Below the pieces are notes generated by a model. The model ran no database searches, was not told the origin of the DNA, and saw only the letters and a program-made list of their open reading frames with translations. A program made the translations under genes and the position numbers. Below, one piece after another: positions 49,724 to 58,233 of a DNA stretch of 64,000 bases (the stretch's first letter is position 1; the number at the start of each line of letters is the position of its first letter). This stretch comes from JAGOLU01 sp037138475 (lineage in GTDB: Bacteria > Patescibacteriota > Microgenomatia > UBA1406 > GWC2-37-13), in assembly GCA_037138475.1 (NCBI GenBank), contig JBAXII010000004.1, positions 16,233 through 80,232 on the forward strand. The letters run 5' to 3'.

Positions 49724-50878
49724 ATGCTTATCAAACCTTCTACTGGTCAGATCGCACATATCAAAGTCATAGGCGTAGGTGGCGGTGGCTGCAACGCCAT
49801 AGAGGACATGATAGCCCAAGGTGGCATCGCGGGGGTGGAGTTTATCGCAGTCAATACTGATGCACAGGCACTCCTAAACACCAAAGCAAATATCAAAGTA
49901 CAAATAGGTGATCAGCTTACGCGTGGATTGGGAAGTGGAAGCAATCCCGATGTGGGCTCAAAGGCCGCGGAGGAATCCATGGAAAAACTACGCGAGGAGA
50001 TACAGGGCGCAGATCTCGTATTTATCACGGCAGGCATGGGTGGCGGTACCGGCACTGGCGCATCACCCATCGTGGCCAAAATCGCAAAGGAGTGCGGTGC
50101 CCTTAGTATCGCTGTCGTCACCAAGCCATTTCTCTTTGAGGGATCAAAGCGGATGTCTGCAGCAAAGATAGGGATAGATGAGTTAAAAACTCATGTAGAT
50201 ACGCTGATCGTCGTACCAAACCAACGAGTGCTTCAGATCATAGATCAAAAAACTTCGATGATTGATGCATTCCGCCGGATCAATAGTGTGCTTCATCAAG
50301 GAGTGCGCGGGATCGCAGAACTTATCACTGAGCCAGGACTGATCAACGTAGATTTTGCAGATGTGCGCACGGTCATGACAGAGGCAGGTACCGCGCTCAT
50401 GGGTATCGGAGTCGCATCGGGCGACGGACGAGCCGTCAAGGCAGTGCAAGAGGCCATGTCATCGCCACTTCTCGACTCGACTATCAATGGCGCAAAAGGA
50501 GTGCTCATCAATATCTCAGGAGGAACTGATATGACGATGCTTGAGGTGGATGAAGCTGCAAATCTCGTCTCACAGACGGTAGATGCTGATGCTGACATTA
50601 TCTTTGGCGCTACAGTCAGGCCCGAGCTGCAGGGTCATATCAAGGTCACGCTCATCGCCACAAAGTTTGATGATAGGTTTTCTGCTTTCCGCTTAAACAA
50701 TGATTTGCGACGAGAGGCCAGTATGGTTTCGACACTCGCTCAAGCTGGTGTCGCCACTCAACTTGAGAATGCAAATCTCCAGCGAGGTGTAGCAAAAATC
50801 ACCTCTGACACAGCTGAGGCAGATGTAAATCTCGACAACGATCCCTTCGAAGTCCCTGCGTTTTTGAGGAAGAAATGA
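49724..50878 (+). CDS. ftsZ: Cell division GTPase FtsZ
   Basis: 384 residues from the ATG at 49724; an earlier in-frame start would overlap ftsA by 68 bp. Tubulin-type motifs: IKVIGVGGGGCNAI, the GTP signature GMGGGTGTGASP, NVDFADVRTVM (T7 loop). The C-terminus NDPFEVPAFLRKK resembles the conserved tail that binds FtsA. Last gene of the plus-strand dcw block; a dispersed repeat follows. Confidence 0.97.
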   Translation: MLIKPSTGQIAHIKVIGVGGGGCNAIEDMIAQGGIAGVEFIAVNTDAQALLNTKANIKVQIGDQLTRGLGSGSNPDVGSKAAEESMEKLREEIQGADLVFITAGMGGGTGTGASPIVAKIAKECGALSIAVVTKPFLFEGSKRMSAAKIGIDELKTHVDTLIVVPNQRVLQIIDQKTSMIDAFRRINSVLHQGVRGIAELITEPGLINVDFADVRTVMTEAGTALMGIGVASGDGRAVKAVQEAMSSPLLDSTINGAKGVLINISGGTDMTMLEVDEAANLVSQTVDADADIIFGATVRPELQGHIKVTLIATKFDDRFSAFRLNNDLRREASMVSTLAQAGVATQLENANLQRGVAKITSDTAEADVNLDNDPFEVPAFLRKK

Positions 50879-50914
50879 CGAGCGAGTGCTCTTACAGAGG
50901 CATCTTCGTGAATT

Positions 50915-51050
50915 GTCATCTTGACCCGCCGATTCGGCGGAGAAGAATCTTTTGCATGAGATCTTTCGACTCCGCTTACGCTTCGCTCAAGATGACTGAA
51001 CGGGCACTGAACAAGCAGTAATTTTGTCACTGATATGATTGACTATTACA
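50915..51050. repeat. Dispersed repeat with MITE-like right end
   Basis: GTCATCTTGACCCGCC...CTCAAGATGAC (50915-50996), related to 3557-3630, followed by a right-end sequence TGTCACTGATAT...GACTATTACA (51025-51050) shared with the 38-kb elements. The left end is missing. It separates ftsZ from the convergent membrane-protein gene. Confidence 0.65.
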
Positions 51051-51075
51051 GCGTCAGTATCCCAGCGAGCAAATG

Positions 51076-52140
51076 TCACTGTGAATCGTATTGAGGCATC
51101 ATAGTGTCGACATCAACGTCTTTATACGGGTTACGTCCATACCTGTCACCTCTCTTTGCACCCTGTTCATTCATCATGCCACCCATTCTCTTTGACATGC
51201 CTTTCCAATCCACAGTTGAAGCAAACGAGATCATTGAGATGATTCCGATCACCATCACCACTATGCCTACTCCTGATGCGATGATCCAGATTCGGGGGAC
51301 TTTGGCAGTGTGAGGTACTGCAATGAGCTTGTACATCTCGTATGCGAACGCAAGTGTAAATGGTCCGGCTAAGTAACTAATAGCTACATTCAACAAGTTA
51401 GCCAGCAGCCTTCCTCCTCCAGCGGAATCAGTTTGGCCCGTAAAGATAGCTAGAACAAGCCCAATGCAAAATGCAACGACCTGTAGCAGGAGAATCATGA
51501 GAACCGTCCTCCCAAAAATGCCCCAAAACCGTGTAAGCACCATGTCCTTACTTGACCATACTGCTTCTGAGGCTGACTTACCTGTGGTCACGAGAATAAA
51601 CGGTATAAAAGCAAAAAGTACATTCCATATCATCAAAGGAATAAACAAAGTGACAAAGCCAAGTGGCACCAGCCCCAGGAGAAATAGTGAGACTATCGAC
51701 ATGGCGATAAAGCCACGCGATACGAGAGGCCTCACATGTTGCCAGGCTGCCATGACACCCACAGATGACTCACTGGTGATGAGGTACACGGTGGCGAGTT
51801 GTCCCCATGCAGAGACATAGATCACCGCCGCAAATAGTGCTACGAGTCCCAGACCCGTCATCGAGACAGCGAGCGCATATTGTGACGAACCGTACAGGCC
51901 GAACAGTGGTATGCCCAATACGAGTGAGGTAACCAATACCACACCTCCGGTGATGAGCATGGAAAGAAGTGATGAGAGAATTATCGACAGTAGTCGCGAC
52001 TTTGTTCTGGCAAAAGCCTTTTTCAAGAGCACTTCGACAGCCCATGGATCAGATGCTACAGCAGAAACATGATGAGCCGGAGGATTTGGTGGAACATGAG
52101 CGCTCAAATTATCTTCAGAATGGGGAGAATGCATAGTCAA
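51076..52140 (-). CDS. Multi-pass membrane protein of unknown function
   Basis: 354 residues. Pro/His-rich N-terminus, then about six or seven hydrophobic segments (from about residue 50 to 300), and a charged C-terminal tail ending MMPQYDSQ with GNPYKDVDVD. It resembles the DUF975/YIP1-like or glycerophosphodiester-phosphodiesterase membrane domains common in CPR genomes, but I cannot assign it. It lies 35 nt after murA in the same direction, so it may belong to the mur operon. Confidence 0.7.
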   Translation of the reverse strand: MTMHSPHSEDNLSAHVPPNPPAHHVSAVASDPWAVEVLLKKAFARTKSRLLSIILSSLLSMLITGGVVLVTSLVLGIPLFGLYGSSQYALAVSMTGLGLVALFAAVIYVSAWGQLATVYLITSESSVGVMAAWQHVRPLVSRGFIAMSIVSLFLLGLVPLGFVTLFIPLMIWNVLFAFIPFILVTTGKSASEAVWSSKDMVLTRFWGIFGRTVLMILLLQVVAFCIGLVLAIFTGQTDSAGGGRLLANLLNVAISYLAGPFTLAFAYEMYKLIAVPHTAKVPRIWIIASGVGIVVMVIGIISMISFASTVDWKGMSKRMGGMMNEQGAKRGDRYGRNPYKDVDVDTMMPQYDSQ

Positions 52141-52175
52141 AAATGAATTTATAATGACTACTCTATCATCATACG

Positions 52176-53498
52176 TTATATTTTTTGGATTGACCCACCA
52201 AGTGATGTGATTTTTTCCACCAGATTTTCATACCCTCGCTCGACTTGGGCCGCGCCATAGATGACCGACTCGCCCTCAGCTGAGAGCGCGGCCATGACGA
52301 CCACAGCACCCGCTCTGATATCGTGTATTTGCATAACGCCATTATGCAGACGATCAACTCCCGTGATTCGTACGGCTTGCTTGTATGACCCAGCGGGATC
52401 ATAGTTGAACTGGTAGAGCTCGAGTGGATTTGCTACTTCGGGTTGGAAAAGCTCCATCTTTGCTCCCACTTTTTGCAGCTCCTGGACATAGTTCAGACGT
52501 GACTCGAGGAGAGTCTCATGTATCTCAGACACTCCCTCTGCGGTAGACATCATCAATCCCCACTGTGGCTGCCAGTCAGTCATATATCCTGGGTGAGGAG
52601 CAGTTTGGATATCGGTGGCCTTCAGACGACGATCGCCGATGAATCTCATGGTATGTTCGTCAACAAGCTCCACATGCGCTCCTGCTTCAGAGAGCTTTTG
52701 GGTAAATGTGGCTATGAGTGAAGGATCAATATTGGTGAGAGTGATATCGCCACGCGTCGCATAGGCGAGTGCTGCAAAGGTCACTGCTTCATTCCGATCA
52801 ACGAGTACGGTGTGAGGATGGGATTGCTTTAGGCTTGAGACTCCGCGGATGAGTAAATCAGTGCCCTCACGCGTGATCTGCGCACCGCCGTCGTTCAAAA
52901 ATGATATCAAGTCATCTATCTCGGGCTCAAGTGCCGCATGATGGATAGTGGTAGTACCAGTTCGTTTCACCGCATAGAGGAGAAGTGCCTCGGTGCCGGT
53001 GTGCGATGATTTTGCAAAGGTATATTCAGCATCTGATATCTGGCGCGCAGACGCATCATAGTAGCCAGTTTCCGAGTGATAGGTGATGTCCATGCCGATG
53101 GCCGTGAGACCATCAGTGATACGATCGATAGGGCGCGCGCCGATACGACATCCACCCGGATTAGGTATTCGCGTCCGACCAAAGCGATGGAGAAGTGGTC
53201 CAAACAGGAGGAATGATGAGCGGATCAAGGAGCCGTGGTACAGACTCACTTCGCTTTTGTGTATGGTGCGTGGATCGATGGTGACCGTACCGTTTTCATA
53301 CGACACCGAGACGCCCAGATCAGCAAATAAATCTCGAAGATGTTGATTATCTTCGTTTGCAGGGACACGATGAAGCACGACAGGCGTATCAAAGAGGAGT
53401 GATGCGATCATGAGCTTGATCGAGGCATTTTTGGCGCCAGAAAGGGTGACTTGACCCTTCAATGGTTTTCCGCCATGGATGATATACGAGTCTTGCAT
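52176..53498 (-). CDS. murA: UDP-GlcNAc 1-carboxyvinyltransferase MurA
   Basis: 440 residues, first committed step of murein synthesis. GKPLKGQVTLSGAKNASIKLM at the start, the catalytic-loop Cys in PNPGGCRIGARPIDR (so fosfomycin sensitivity would be expected), TDWQPQWGLMMSTAEG, and DIRAGAVVVMAAL near the C-terminus. It starts 4 nt after the murB stop. Confidence 0.95.
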   Translation of the reverse strand: MQDSYIIHGGKPLKGQVTLSGAKNASIKLMIASLLFDTPVVLHRVPANEDNQHLRDLFADLGVSVSYENGTVTIDPRTIHKSEVSLYHGSLIRSSFLLFGPLLHRFGRTRIPNPGGCRIGARPIDRITDGLTAIGMDITYHSETGYYDASARQISDAEYTFAKSSHTGTEALLLYAVKRTGTTTIHHAALEPEIDDLISFLNDGGAQITREGTDLLIRGVSSLKQSHPHTVLVDRNEAVTFAALAYATRGDITLTNIDPSLIATFTQKLSEAGAHVELVDEHTMRFIGDRRLKATDIQTAPHPGYMTDWQPQWGLMMSTAEGVSEIHETLLESRLNYVQELQKVGAKMELFQPEVANPLELYQFNYDPAGSYKQAVRITGVDRLHNGVMQIHDIRAGAVVVMAALSAEGESVIYGAAQVERGYENLVEKITSLGGSIQKI

Positions 53499-53502
53499 AA
53501 TA

Positions 53503-54588
53503 TTAGCGAATGATATTAATCTCGGGCTGGATCAGTATACCTGTTGCCTGCTGAAAATCCTGTTGCATCGCACTGATATACGCGATTATAGGCTCAGGTG
53601 TCGTAGCCGAATAGTTGCATACCACGAGTGCATGATTCTTCCAGGTTCCTACGCCATCTACGACTTTCCCTTTCCATCCAAGCACATCAAAAATATGCCC
53701 TGCAGCGATTTTGTATGTCTCAGTATCATTGATGACGAGCTTCGCTCGATCTACGTACTGCATTTTTTGTGCGGGATAGTATTGGAGTTGGGGGAACTTT
53801 GAAAGGAGCTCCTTAAGCTTTGTACCCGATACCAGTGGGTTTATAAACGTACTGCCGTTGGTACCCACCTCACCCACCTCGGGAAGCTTCTTTTTTCTCA
53901 GTCTGGTGACCGCTTCAAAAATCTCAAGTGGTGTAAAGGGTCCTCTTCCCTGGAGTTCACTTTTGAGGCTTTCGTAGTTTGAGTGATATGAGGTATTGAG
54001 CGCATGGACATGAGGTTTTTCGAGTCGAACTGTCACAGAGATAATGATGTAGGTATCAAGAAACTCGCGTGATTTAAAGTAGCTACCTCGATACTCAAAG
54101 TGAGCATGAGTATTTCCAAATATCTCTATTTCCTGTTTCTTTGTGTGATATGCCTCTAGCTCCACAAACACATCTTCAAATGTCTGTCCATACGCGCCGA
54201 CATTTTGTATCGGACCCGCCCCAAAGGTGCCGGGGATATAGGCGAGATTCTCCATCCCTCCCACACCGTAGTTTTGGATGAGGGCATTTATGGTGCCATG
54301 CCATTCTTCACCTGCACCGATTCGAAAGGTGATGGATTCAGTATCCTCGTGGACCATGGTCATCCCCAGGATACCCATCAAGATCACAAACCCATCATAT
54401 GCAGGTGTTGCAAACAGGGTATTTGCACCACGTCCGAGGACATAGTGCTTTGCAGATGATTTGAACTCATCTGAGCTGCATACGCTGCGCAAATCATCCA
54501 AGGAGTGCACCTCCGCAAAGTATTTTGCAGTTGTCTGGACTTTCCAGGTAAATAGATCACCGATTGGATGATTTTGAGAGATACCCAT
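53503..54588 (-). CDS. murB: UDP-N-acetylenolpyruvoylglucosamine reductase MurB
   Basis: 361 residues, type I (E. coli-like) FAD enzyme. HYVLGRGANTLFA and NLAYIPGTFGAGPIQNVGAYG bind FAD; YRGSYFK contributes the Tyr; the proton-donor Ser is in VGTNGSTFINP; the C-terminal IQPEINII contains the active-site Glu. Fourth in the order murC, two Nudix genes, murB, murA. Confidence 0.94.
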   Translation of the reverse strand: MGISQNHPIGDLFTWKVQTTAKYFAEVHSLDDLRSVCSSDEFKSSAKHYVLGRGANTLFATPAYDGFVILMGILGMTMVHEDTESITFRIGAGEEWHGTINALIQNYGVGGMENLAYIPGTFGAGPIQNVGAYGQTFEDVFVELEAYHTKKQEIEIFGNTHAHFEYRGSYFKSREFLDTYIIISVTVRLEKPHVHALNTSYHSNYESLKSELQGRGPFTPLEIFEAVTRLRKKKLPEVGEVGTNGSTFINPLVSGTKLKELLSKFPQLQYYPAQKMQYVDRAKLVINDTETYKIAAGHIFDVLGWKGKVVDGVGTWKNHALVVCNYSATTPEPIIAYISAMQQDFQQATGILIQPEINIIR

Positions 54589-54624
54589 ACCTGTATTGTA
54601 TCCGAAACAAGCCTCTATAGAGTA

Positions 54625-55056
54625 CTACAAGATGTAAGTTTCTTTAATAACGGTGTCAAGGTCCCCAATCAGTGGCAATACAAGGGCTTGCTCTGGAGTC
54701 ACCCATTTGTATGAAGTGTGGGATGTAGAATCAATCTGGATAGTCGGGATTGTTTCAAGTTTGATCTCATATACATGATATACAAAGTCATAGGTCCCAA
54801 TATTTACAAAAAACTCACTCAGTTTGCGGATTTTGTCTGGTGTAAATACTAAACCCGTTTCCTCTGTCGTTTCTCTGATGACAGCATCTATCAGTCTTTC
54901 ATTTTTCTCAACTTTACCCCCGGGTATCCCCCATGTTCCACCTTGAGGCTTGTGCATACCTCTTTGAAGTATGAGAAACGCACCATTCACACTAATAAAG
55001 CAACCCACAACATCGTGCTGTTTCTCGAAACCACTCCACTGAACTTTTGAAATCAT
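54625..55056 (-). CDS. Nudix hydrolase
   Basis: 143 residues. The Nudix box is complete: GGKVEKNERLIDAVIRETTEETGLV. The upstream TWGIPGG and the DFVYHVYEI core are typical of MutT/ADP-ribose-type hydrolases. Substrate unknown. It overlaps the second Nudix gene by 4 bp and precedes murB by 36 nt. Confidence 0.9.
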   Translation of the reverse strand: MISKVQWSGFEKQHDVVGCFISVNGAFLILQRGMHKPQGGTWGIPGGKVEKNERLIDAVIRETTEETGLVFTPDKIRKLSEFFVNIGTYDFVYHVYEIKLETIPTIQIDSTSHTSYKWVTPEQALVLPLIGDLDTVIKETYIL

Positions 55057-55607
55057 TGTATATTTTGCTGTTGCAGATAATTCCTAAAAAATGTCCAGCT
55101 TGCGAGTGCAAAACCGCACTGTATCTCGCCAGCTTCGATCATCATCTCCATCTCTGCGATCGTAAAGAAATGCATCTCCATCCCGACTTCTGTATGTTCT
55201 AACCTCCGCTCACCCTTTTTGAGATCTGTCGCTACCAAAATCGTAGTTTTGAGGTTTACGAGCCCCGCTTCATTATAGGTGAGTCCTATAGTCTCCATCT
55301 GACCCGCAACAAAGCCGGTTTCCTCAGTGAGCTCCCGATGTGCTGACTCAATGATAGATGCATCAGGCTCTCCGCCGCCCCCAGGAAATTGCCAGAGTTC
55401 GCATCTGTTTGCATGACGATACTGCCTCAGCATATATACGCCACCATTTTCATAGGGGATGACGCTCACATCGATATCAGGTATTGGCTTCGCGAGATAC
55501 GCTTGCTCCCACGTTTTGCCGTCTCTGGAGAGCGTATCTACTACACATTTGACGTGAGCGTTCTCGTATGCCACTCGAGAATTGATGACCTTTGGAATAT
55601 GTTTCAT
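55053..55607 (-). CDS. Nudix hydrolase, ADP-ribose pyrophosphatase-like
   Basis: 184 residues. WQFPGGGGEPDASIIESAHRELTEETGF is a Nudix box with one variant position, and the AYENAHVKCVVDTLSRDGK...VYMLRQYRHA beginning resembles ADP-sugar pyrophosphatases (NudF type). It overlaps murC and the next Nudix gene by 4 bp each, so all three are translationally coupled. A role in clearing nucleotide-sugar by-products is inference. Confidence 0.88.
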   Translation of the reverse strand: MKHIPKVINSRVAYENAHVKCVVDTLSRDGKTWEQAYLAKPIPDIDVSVIPYENGGVYMLRQYRHANRCELWQFPGGGGEPDASIIESAHRELTEETGFVAGQMETIGLTYNEAGLVNLKTTILVATDLKKGERRLEHTEVGMEMHFFTIAEMEMMIEAGEIQCGFALASWTFFRNYLQQQNIQ

Positions 55608-56830
55608 AGCACGCTTGATGTAACTAGTACGTCAATCACCTTGTATATATCGCCCGCGCCGATGGCGAGGATCACATCTCCAGACTTTCGATCCTTTTGT
55701 ACCTGGGACAATAGCTTCGTGCGCGTCCCATATCCATGTATATGGGAGTAGCCTTTGGACTGTGCGATCAGTTCGAGATCGTGTGAAGTGATCTTCTCGA
55801 CACCTGGTTTCTCACGAGCGCTCGGAAAAATCTGATCGATATATACCTGATCAGCATGAGAAAGGGCATCGACAAATTCATTCTTCAAAGCCTGAGTGCG
55901 AGAGTAGGTATGTGATTGAAACATGACCAGCAGTCTCTGGTTGGGATGGAGCTTGCGGATAGCGTGGATCGTCGCCGTGATCTCTGCAGGGTGATGCCCA
56001 TAGTCATCATAGTAGTCAACACCATGATGGTGACCATAGTGCTCGAGGCGGCGCTTCGCGCCGCCGAATCCCTCCATACTTTTTTCAATATCGTGAGTTG
56101 TATATCCTAGTTGGTGCAGTGCCGCTACGATCCCCTTTTTATTTCCTTCGATACTCGTGGAGTTGCACTCGTATACCCACGATGCTTTTTTAAAAAAATC
56201 TCGAAACACTTGTGTGGTGTGCGCCAGATCACGATATACATCAGGATGATCAAAGTCGATATTCGTACAGATGATGTGAGTAGGGGAGTAGAGCTCGAGT
56301 TTGGGTGTCAGGTCAGAAGGAGGTGCGAGGGCATACTCATCAGCTTCAAATACAAACACCTCTGCTCCAGGTTCATGGCGCCCTCCCTGTAAGCCAGAAA
56401 ATCCCGAGGTGCCTACGAGCCAGCTCACCTTTGCGCCCAGGTTATCCAGTGTATAGGCGAGGAGCGCACTCGTCCCCGTTTTGCCATGACAGCCACATAC
56501 GGCGATACTGGTGGTGAATGATTTGGTGTACTCTGCGATCCACTCTGCTTGATGTTGGATGGCGATACCCTTTGTACGCGCCTCAGTCACTTGGATCGAT
56601 TGTGCTCCGCCATGTGCTGCTGAGTAGATGACCAGATGAGTGCCTTCGGGGAGCGCCTGATCAAGCGGCACGATATCTATGCCGAGTCCGGTGAGTACGG
56701 AGTCGGTGATCTGAGCTTCGAGGGTGTCTGAGCCGTGCACCGTAACTTTCATCTGAGAGAGTATCGTCGCGATGCCCGTCATCGCCACTCCCTTTATGCC
56801 GACGATAAATACACTCTTGTGCGGTGTCAT
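55604..56830 (-). CDS. murC: UDP-MurNAc:L-alanine ligase MurC
   Basis: 408 residues from the ATG at 56830 (MTPHKSVFIVG). N-terminal Rossmann loop VGIKGVAMTGIA, P-loop AVCGCHGKTGTSALL, FEADEYA, YDDYGHHPAEI and the C-terminal MFQSHTYSRTQAL are MurC-specific. It is about 60-80 residues shorter than E. coli MurC. First gene of the minus-strand operon. A TATAAT lies 6 nt upstream. Confidence 0.93.
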   Translation of the reverse strand: MTPHKSVFIVGIKGVAMTGIATILSQMKVTVHGSDTLEAQITDSVLTGLGIDIVPLDQALPEGTHLVIYSAAHGGAQSIQVTEARTKGIAIQHQAEWIAEYTKSFTTSIAVCGCHGKTGTSALLAYTLDNLGAKVSWLVGTSGFSGLQGGRHEPGAEVFVFEADEYALAPPSDLTPKLELYSPTHIICTNIDFDHPDVYRDLAHTTQVFRDFFKKASWVYECNSTSIEGNKKGIVAALHQLGYTTHDIEKSMEGFGGAKRRLEHYGHHHGVDYYDDYGHHPAEITATIHAIRKLHPNQRLLVMFQSHTYSRTQALKNEFVDALSHADQVYIDQIFPSAREKPGVEKITSHDLELIAQSKGYSHIHGYGTRTKLLSQVQKDRKSGDVILAIGAGDIYKVIDVLVTSSVL

Positions 56831-56836
56831 ACAATG

Positions 56837-56842
56837 ATTATA
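56837..56842 (-). promoter_or_regulatory. -10 box of murC operon, leaderless layout
   Basis: TATAAT on the minus strand, 6 nt before the murC ATG. It supports the start at 56830, as the longer frame would begin upstream of the promoter. Confidence 0.5.
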
Positions 56843-56948
56843 TACCAAGAAGGTACTATTCTCCCATCGCAAATCCAGTCATTGCGAGCGAAGCGTAGCA
56901 ATCCCAAATCTTGAGTAAGACTGCTTAGTCTCCGCTATCTATATTCCC

Positions 56949-57080
56949 ATTCCTCTTTAGCCATTTATCCTGAATCATTGTTCATGTACCGGATTCGCAT
57001 CCCTCCTTTGCCATGTATTATGAATCATTTTTCATGTACCGAATTCGCATTCCTCTTTAGCCATTTATCCTGAATCATTT
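56949..57080. repeat. 50-bp tandem repeat, 2.6 copies
   Basis: Copies start at 56949, 56999 and 57049 with an exact 50-bp period. Shared core: TGAATCATT, TTCATGTACC, ATTCGCAT. Copies 1 and 3 are closest (both TCCTCTTTAGCCATTTATCC); copy 2 differs at several positions. It ends just upstream of the CorA-like gene promoter. Confidence 0.8.
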
Positions 57081-57099
57081 TCATTAGTCTGAGTTGTGA

Positions 57100-57105
57100 T
57101 ACACT
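57100..57105 (+). promoter_or_regulatory. Extended -10 box of CorA-like gene
   Basis: TGATACACT, an extended -10 (TGn-TACACT), ends 6 nt before the ATG at 57112. Leaderless layout. Confidence 0.45.
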
Positions 57106-57111
57106 GTGTAT

Positions 57112-57948
57112 ATGTCACTGCACGTAGTCACCAATCCTACGAAAAAGGATATAAGCGCGTTCTACAAAAAACATCCTCACATAGATGGTCTGATACCCAA
57201 ATATATCGAGCGGGACAACATCCAGGTAGTCTTTCATCGAAAAGCCGAATGGGTCTTTTTAGTTTTCCATGTGCCTGAGTATGTGGCGTCACGAAAGTCC
57301 ATAGAGTCGGTTGAGGTGAATATATTTTATGACCGAGCGACGAATAGATCTACTATATTTGCATTTGATACGCAGCACTTTTTTACAAAGTATAAAAATG
57401 AGATAGAGAGCATAGAGTTCAAATCATTTGGCACATTTTTAGAAAAACTCCTCGACATCATTTTGAATGATGAGTCACGCATCATCGAGCATGTCCTCCT
57501 AAATACAAAGGCCATCAAAAGTGAGTACACCTCGGGAGTCGATGCGTCCGTCGTGATCAGACATCTCACAAATAGCTTGATCCACATCTCCACGCTCAAG
57601 CTCATCGTAGACAACCAAGATAAATTGATCGGCAAAGCCGAGAACTACATCCGCAACTACGAAGATTCACCCATCGGTGATATGCGCACTCATATCAGAG
57701 AGGAGCTTGTGTACGCAAAGGAGTTTTGTCAGACACTTATGGACTCGATAGATACGAAGTACCAGGTAAAGCAGGCTGAGATCCTCTATGCATATACGAA
57801 GTACACCTTTATATTCTTTTTGGCAGGAGCAGCATTTCAGATCGCATTTGCTTTTATCGAGGACCCCTCTCCCATCAAAATCACCTTTTGGATGGCGAGT
57901 CTCGCTACGCTCCTAGGCTCCCTCGTGATGTTTAGGAAGTTTGGGTAG
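57112..57948 (+). CDS. CorA-like membrane protein without GMN motif
   Basis: 278 residues. A mixed N-terminal domain, a long helical region (about 95-230), and two C-terminal membrane helices (FIFFLAGAAFQIAFAFI and WMASLATLLGSLVMF) match CorA (MIT family) divalent-cation channels. The YGMN signature after the first helix is absent: the loop reads IEDPSPIK, as in some divergent relatives. Ion transport is therefore uncertain. ATG 57112 is preferred to the GTG two codons earlier. Confidence 0.7.
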   Translation: MSLHVVTNPTKKDISAFYKKHPHIDGLIPKYIERDNIQVVFHRKAEWVFLVFHVPEYVASRKSIESVEVNIFYDRATNRSTIFAFDTQHFFTKYKNEIESIEFKSFGTFLEKLLDIILNDESRIIEHVLLNTKAIKSEYTSGVDASVVIRHLTNSLIHISTLKLIVDNQDKLIGKAENYIRNYEDSPIGDMRTHIREELVYAKEFCQTLMDSIDTKYQVKQAEILYAYTKYTFIFFLAGAAFQIAFAFIEDPSPIKITFWMASLATLLGSLVMFRKFG

Positions 57949-57960
57949 CGTTCATCCTAT

Positions 57961-58166
57961 GTCATTGCGAGGAGGAGCCTTTAGCTCCCCTACGTGTCAT
58001 CTTGCCTGCCCGCCAAATCGGCGGGAGCGAAGCGTAAGCGGAGTCGACCGCGCCTGCCTCGCTCTTGCGAGCACAAGGCGGGCAGGAAGATCCCTTATAT
58101 ATGAGATTCTTCGTTCCACTCAGAATGACCGCGCAGGAATCATCATTGAATTAGTTGACTATTACA
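57961..58166. repeat. Composite dispersed repeat before ileS
   Basis: A GTCATTGCGAGGAGG fragment, then GTCATCTTGCCTGCC...CTCAGAATGAC (57995-58130, related to 38428-38589 with the shared TCGCTCTTGCGAGC hairpin), and a MITE-like right end CATTGAATTAGTTGACTATTACA split by variant bases, ending at 58166. Gap of about 260 bp with no gene. Confidence 0.65.
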
Positions 58167-58218
58167 GCGATGACAAGGACGTGCTATAGATTGAGAGAAT
58201 ATCGAATGGCGCATGCGG

Positions 58219-58224
58219 TATACT
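58219..58224 (+). promoter_or_regulatory. -10 box of ileS, near-leaderless
   Basis: TATACT ends 9 nt before the ATG at 58234. It overlaps the first codons of the longer frame from 58213, which argues for the later start. Confidence 0.45.
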
Positions 58225-58233
58225 ATCCCACCT

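Noticed and set aside
57941..58189. 82-codon plus-strand frame before ileS
   Set aside because: It translates the composite repeat (RRERSVSGVDRA...) and overlaps the CorA-like gene end.
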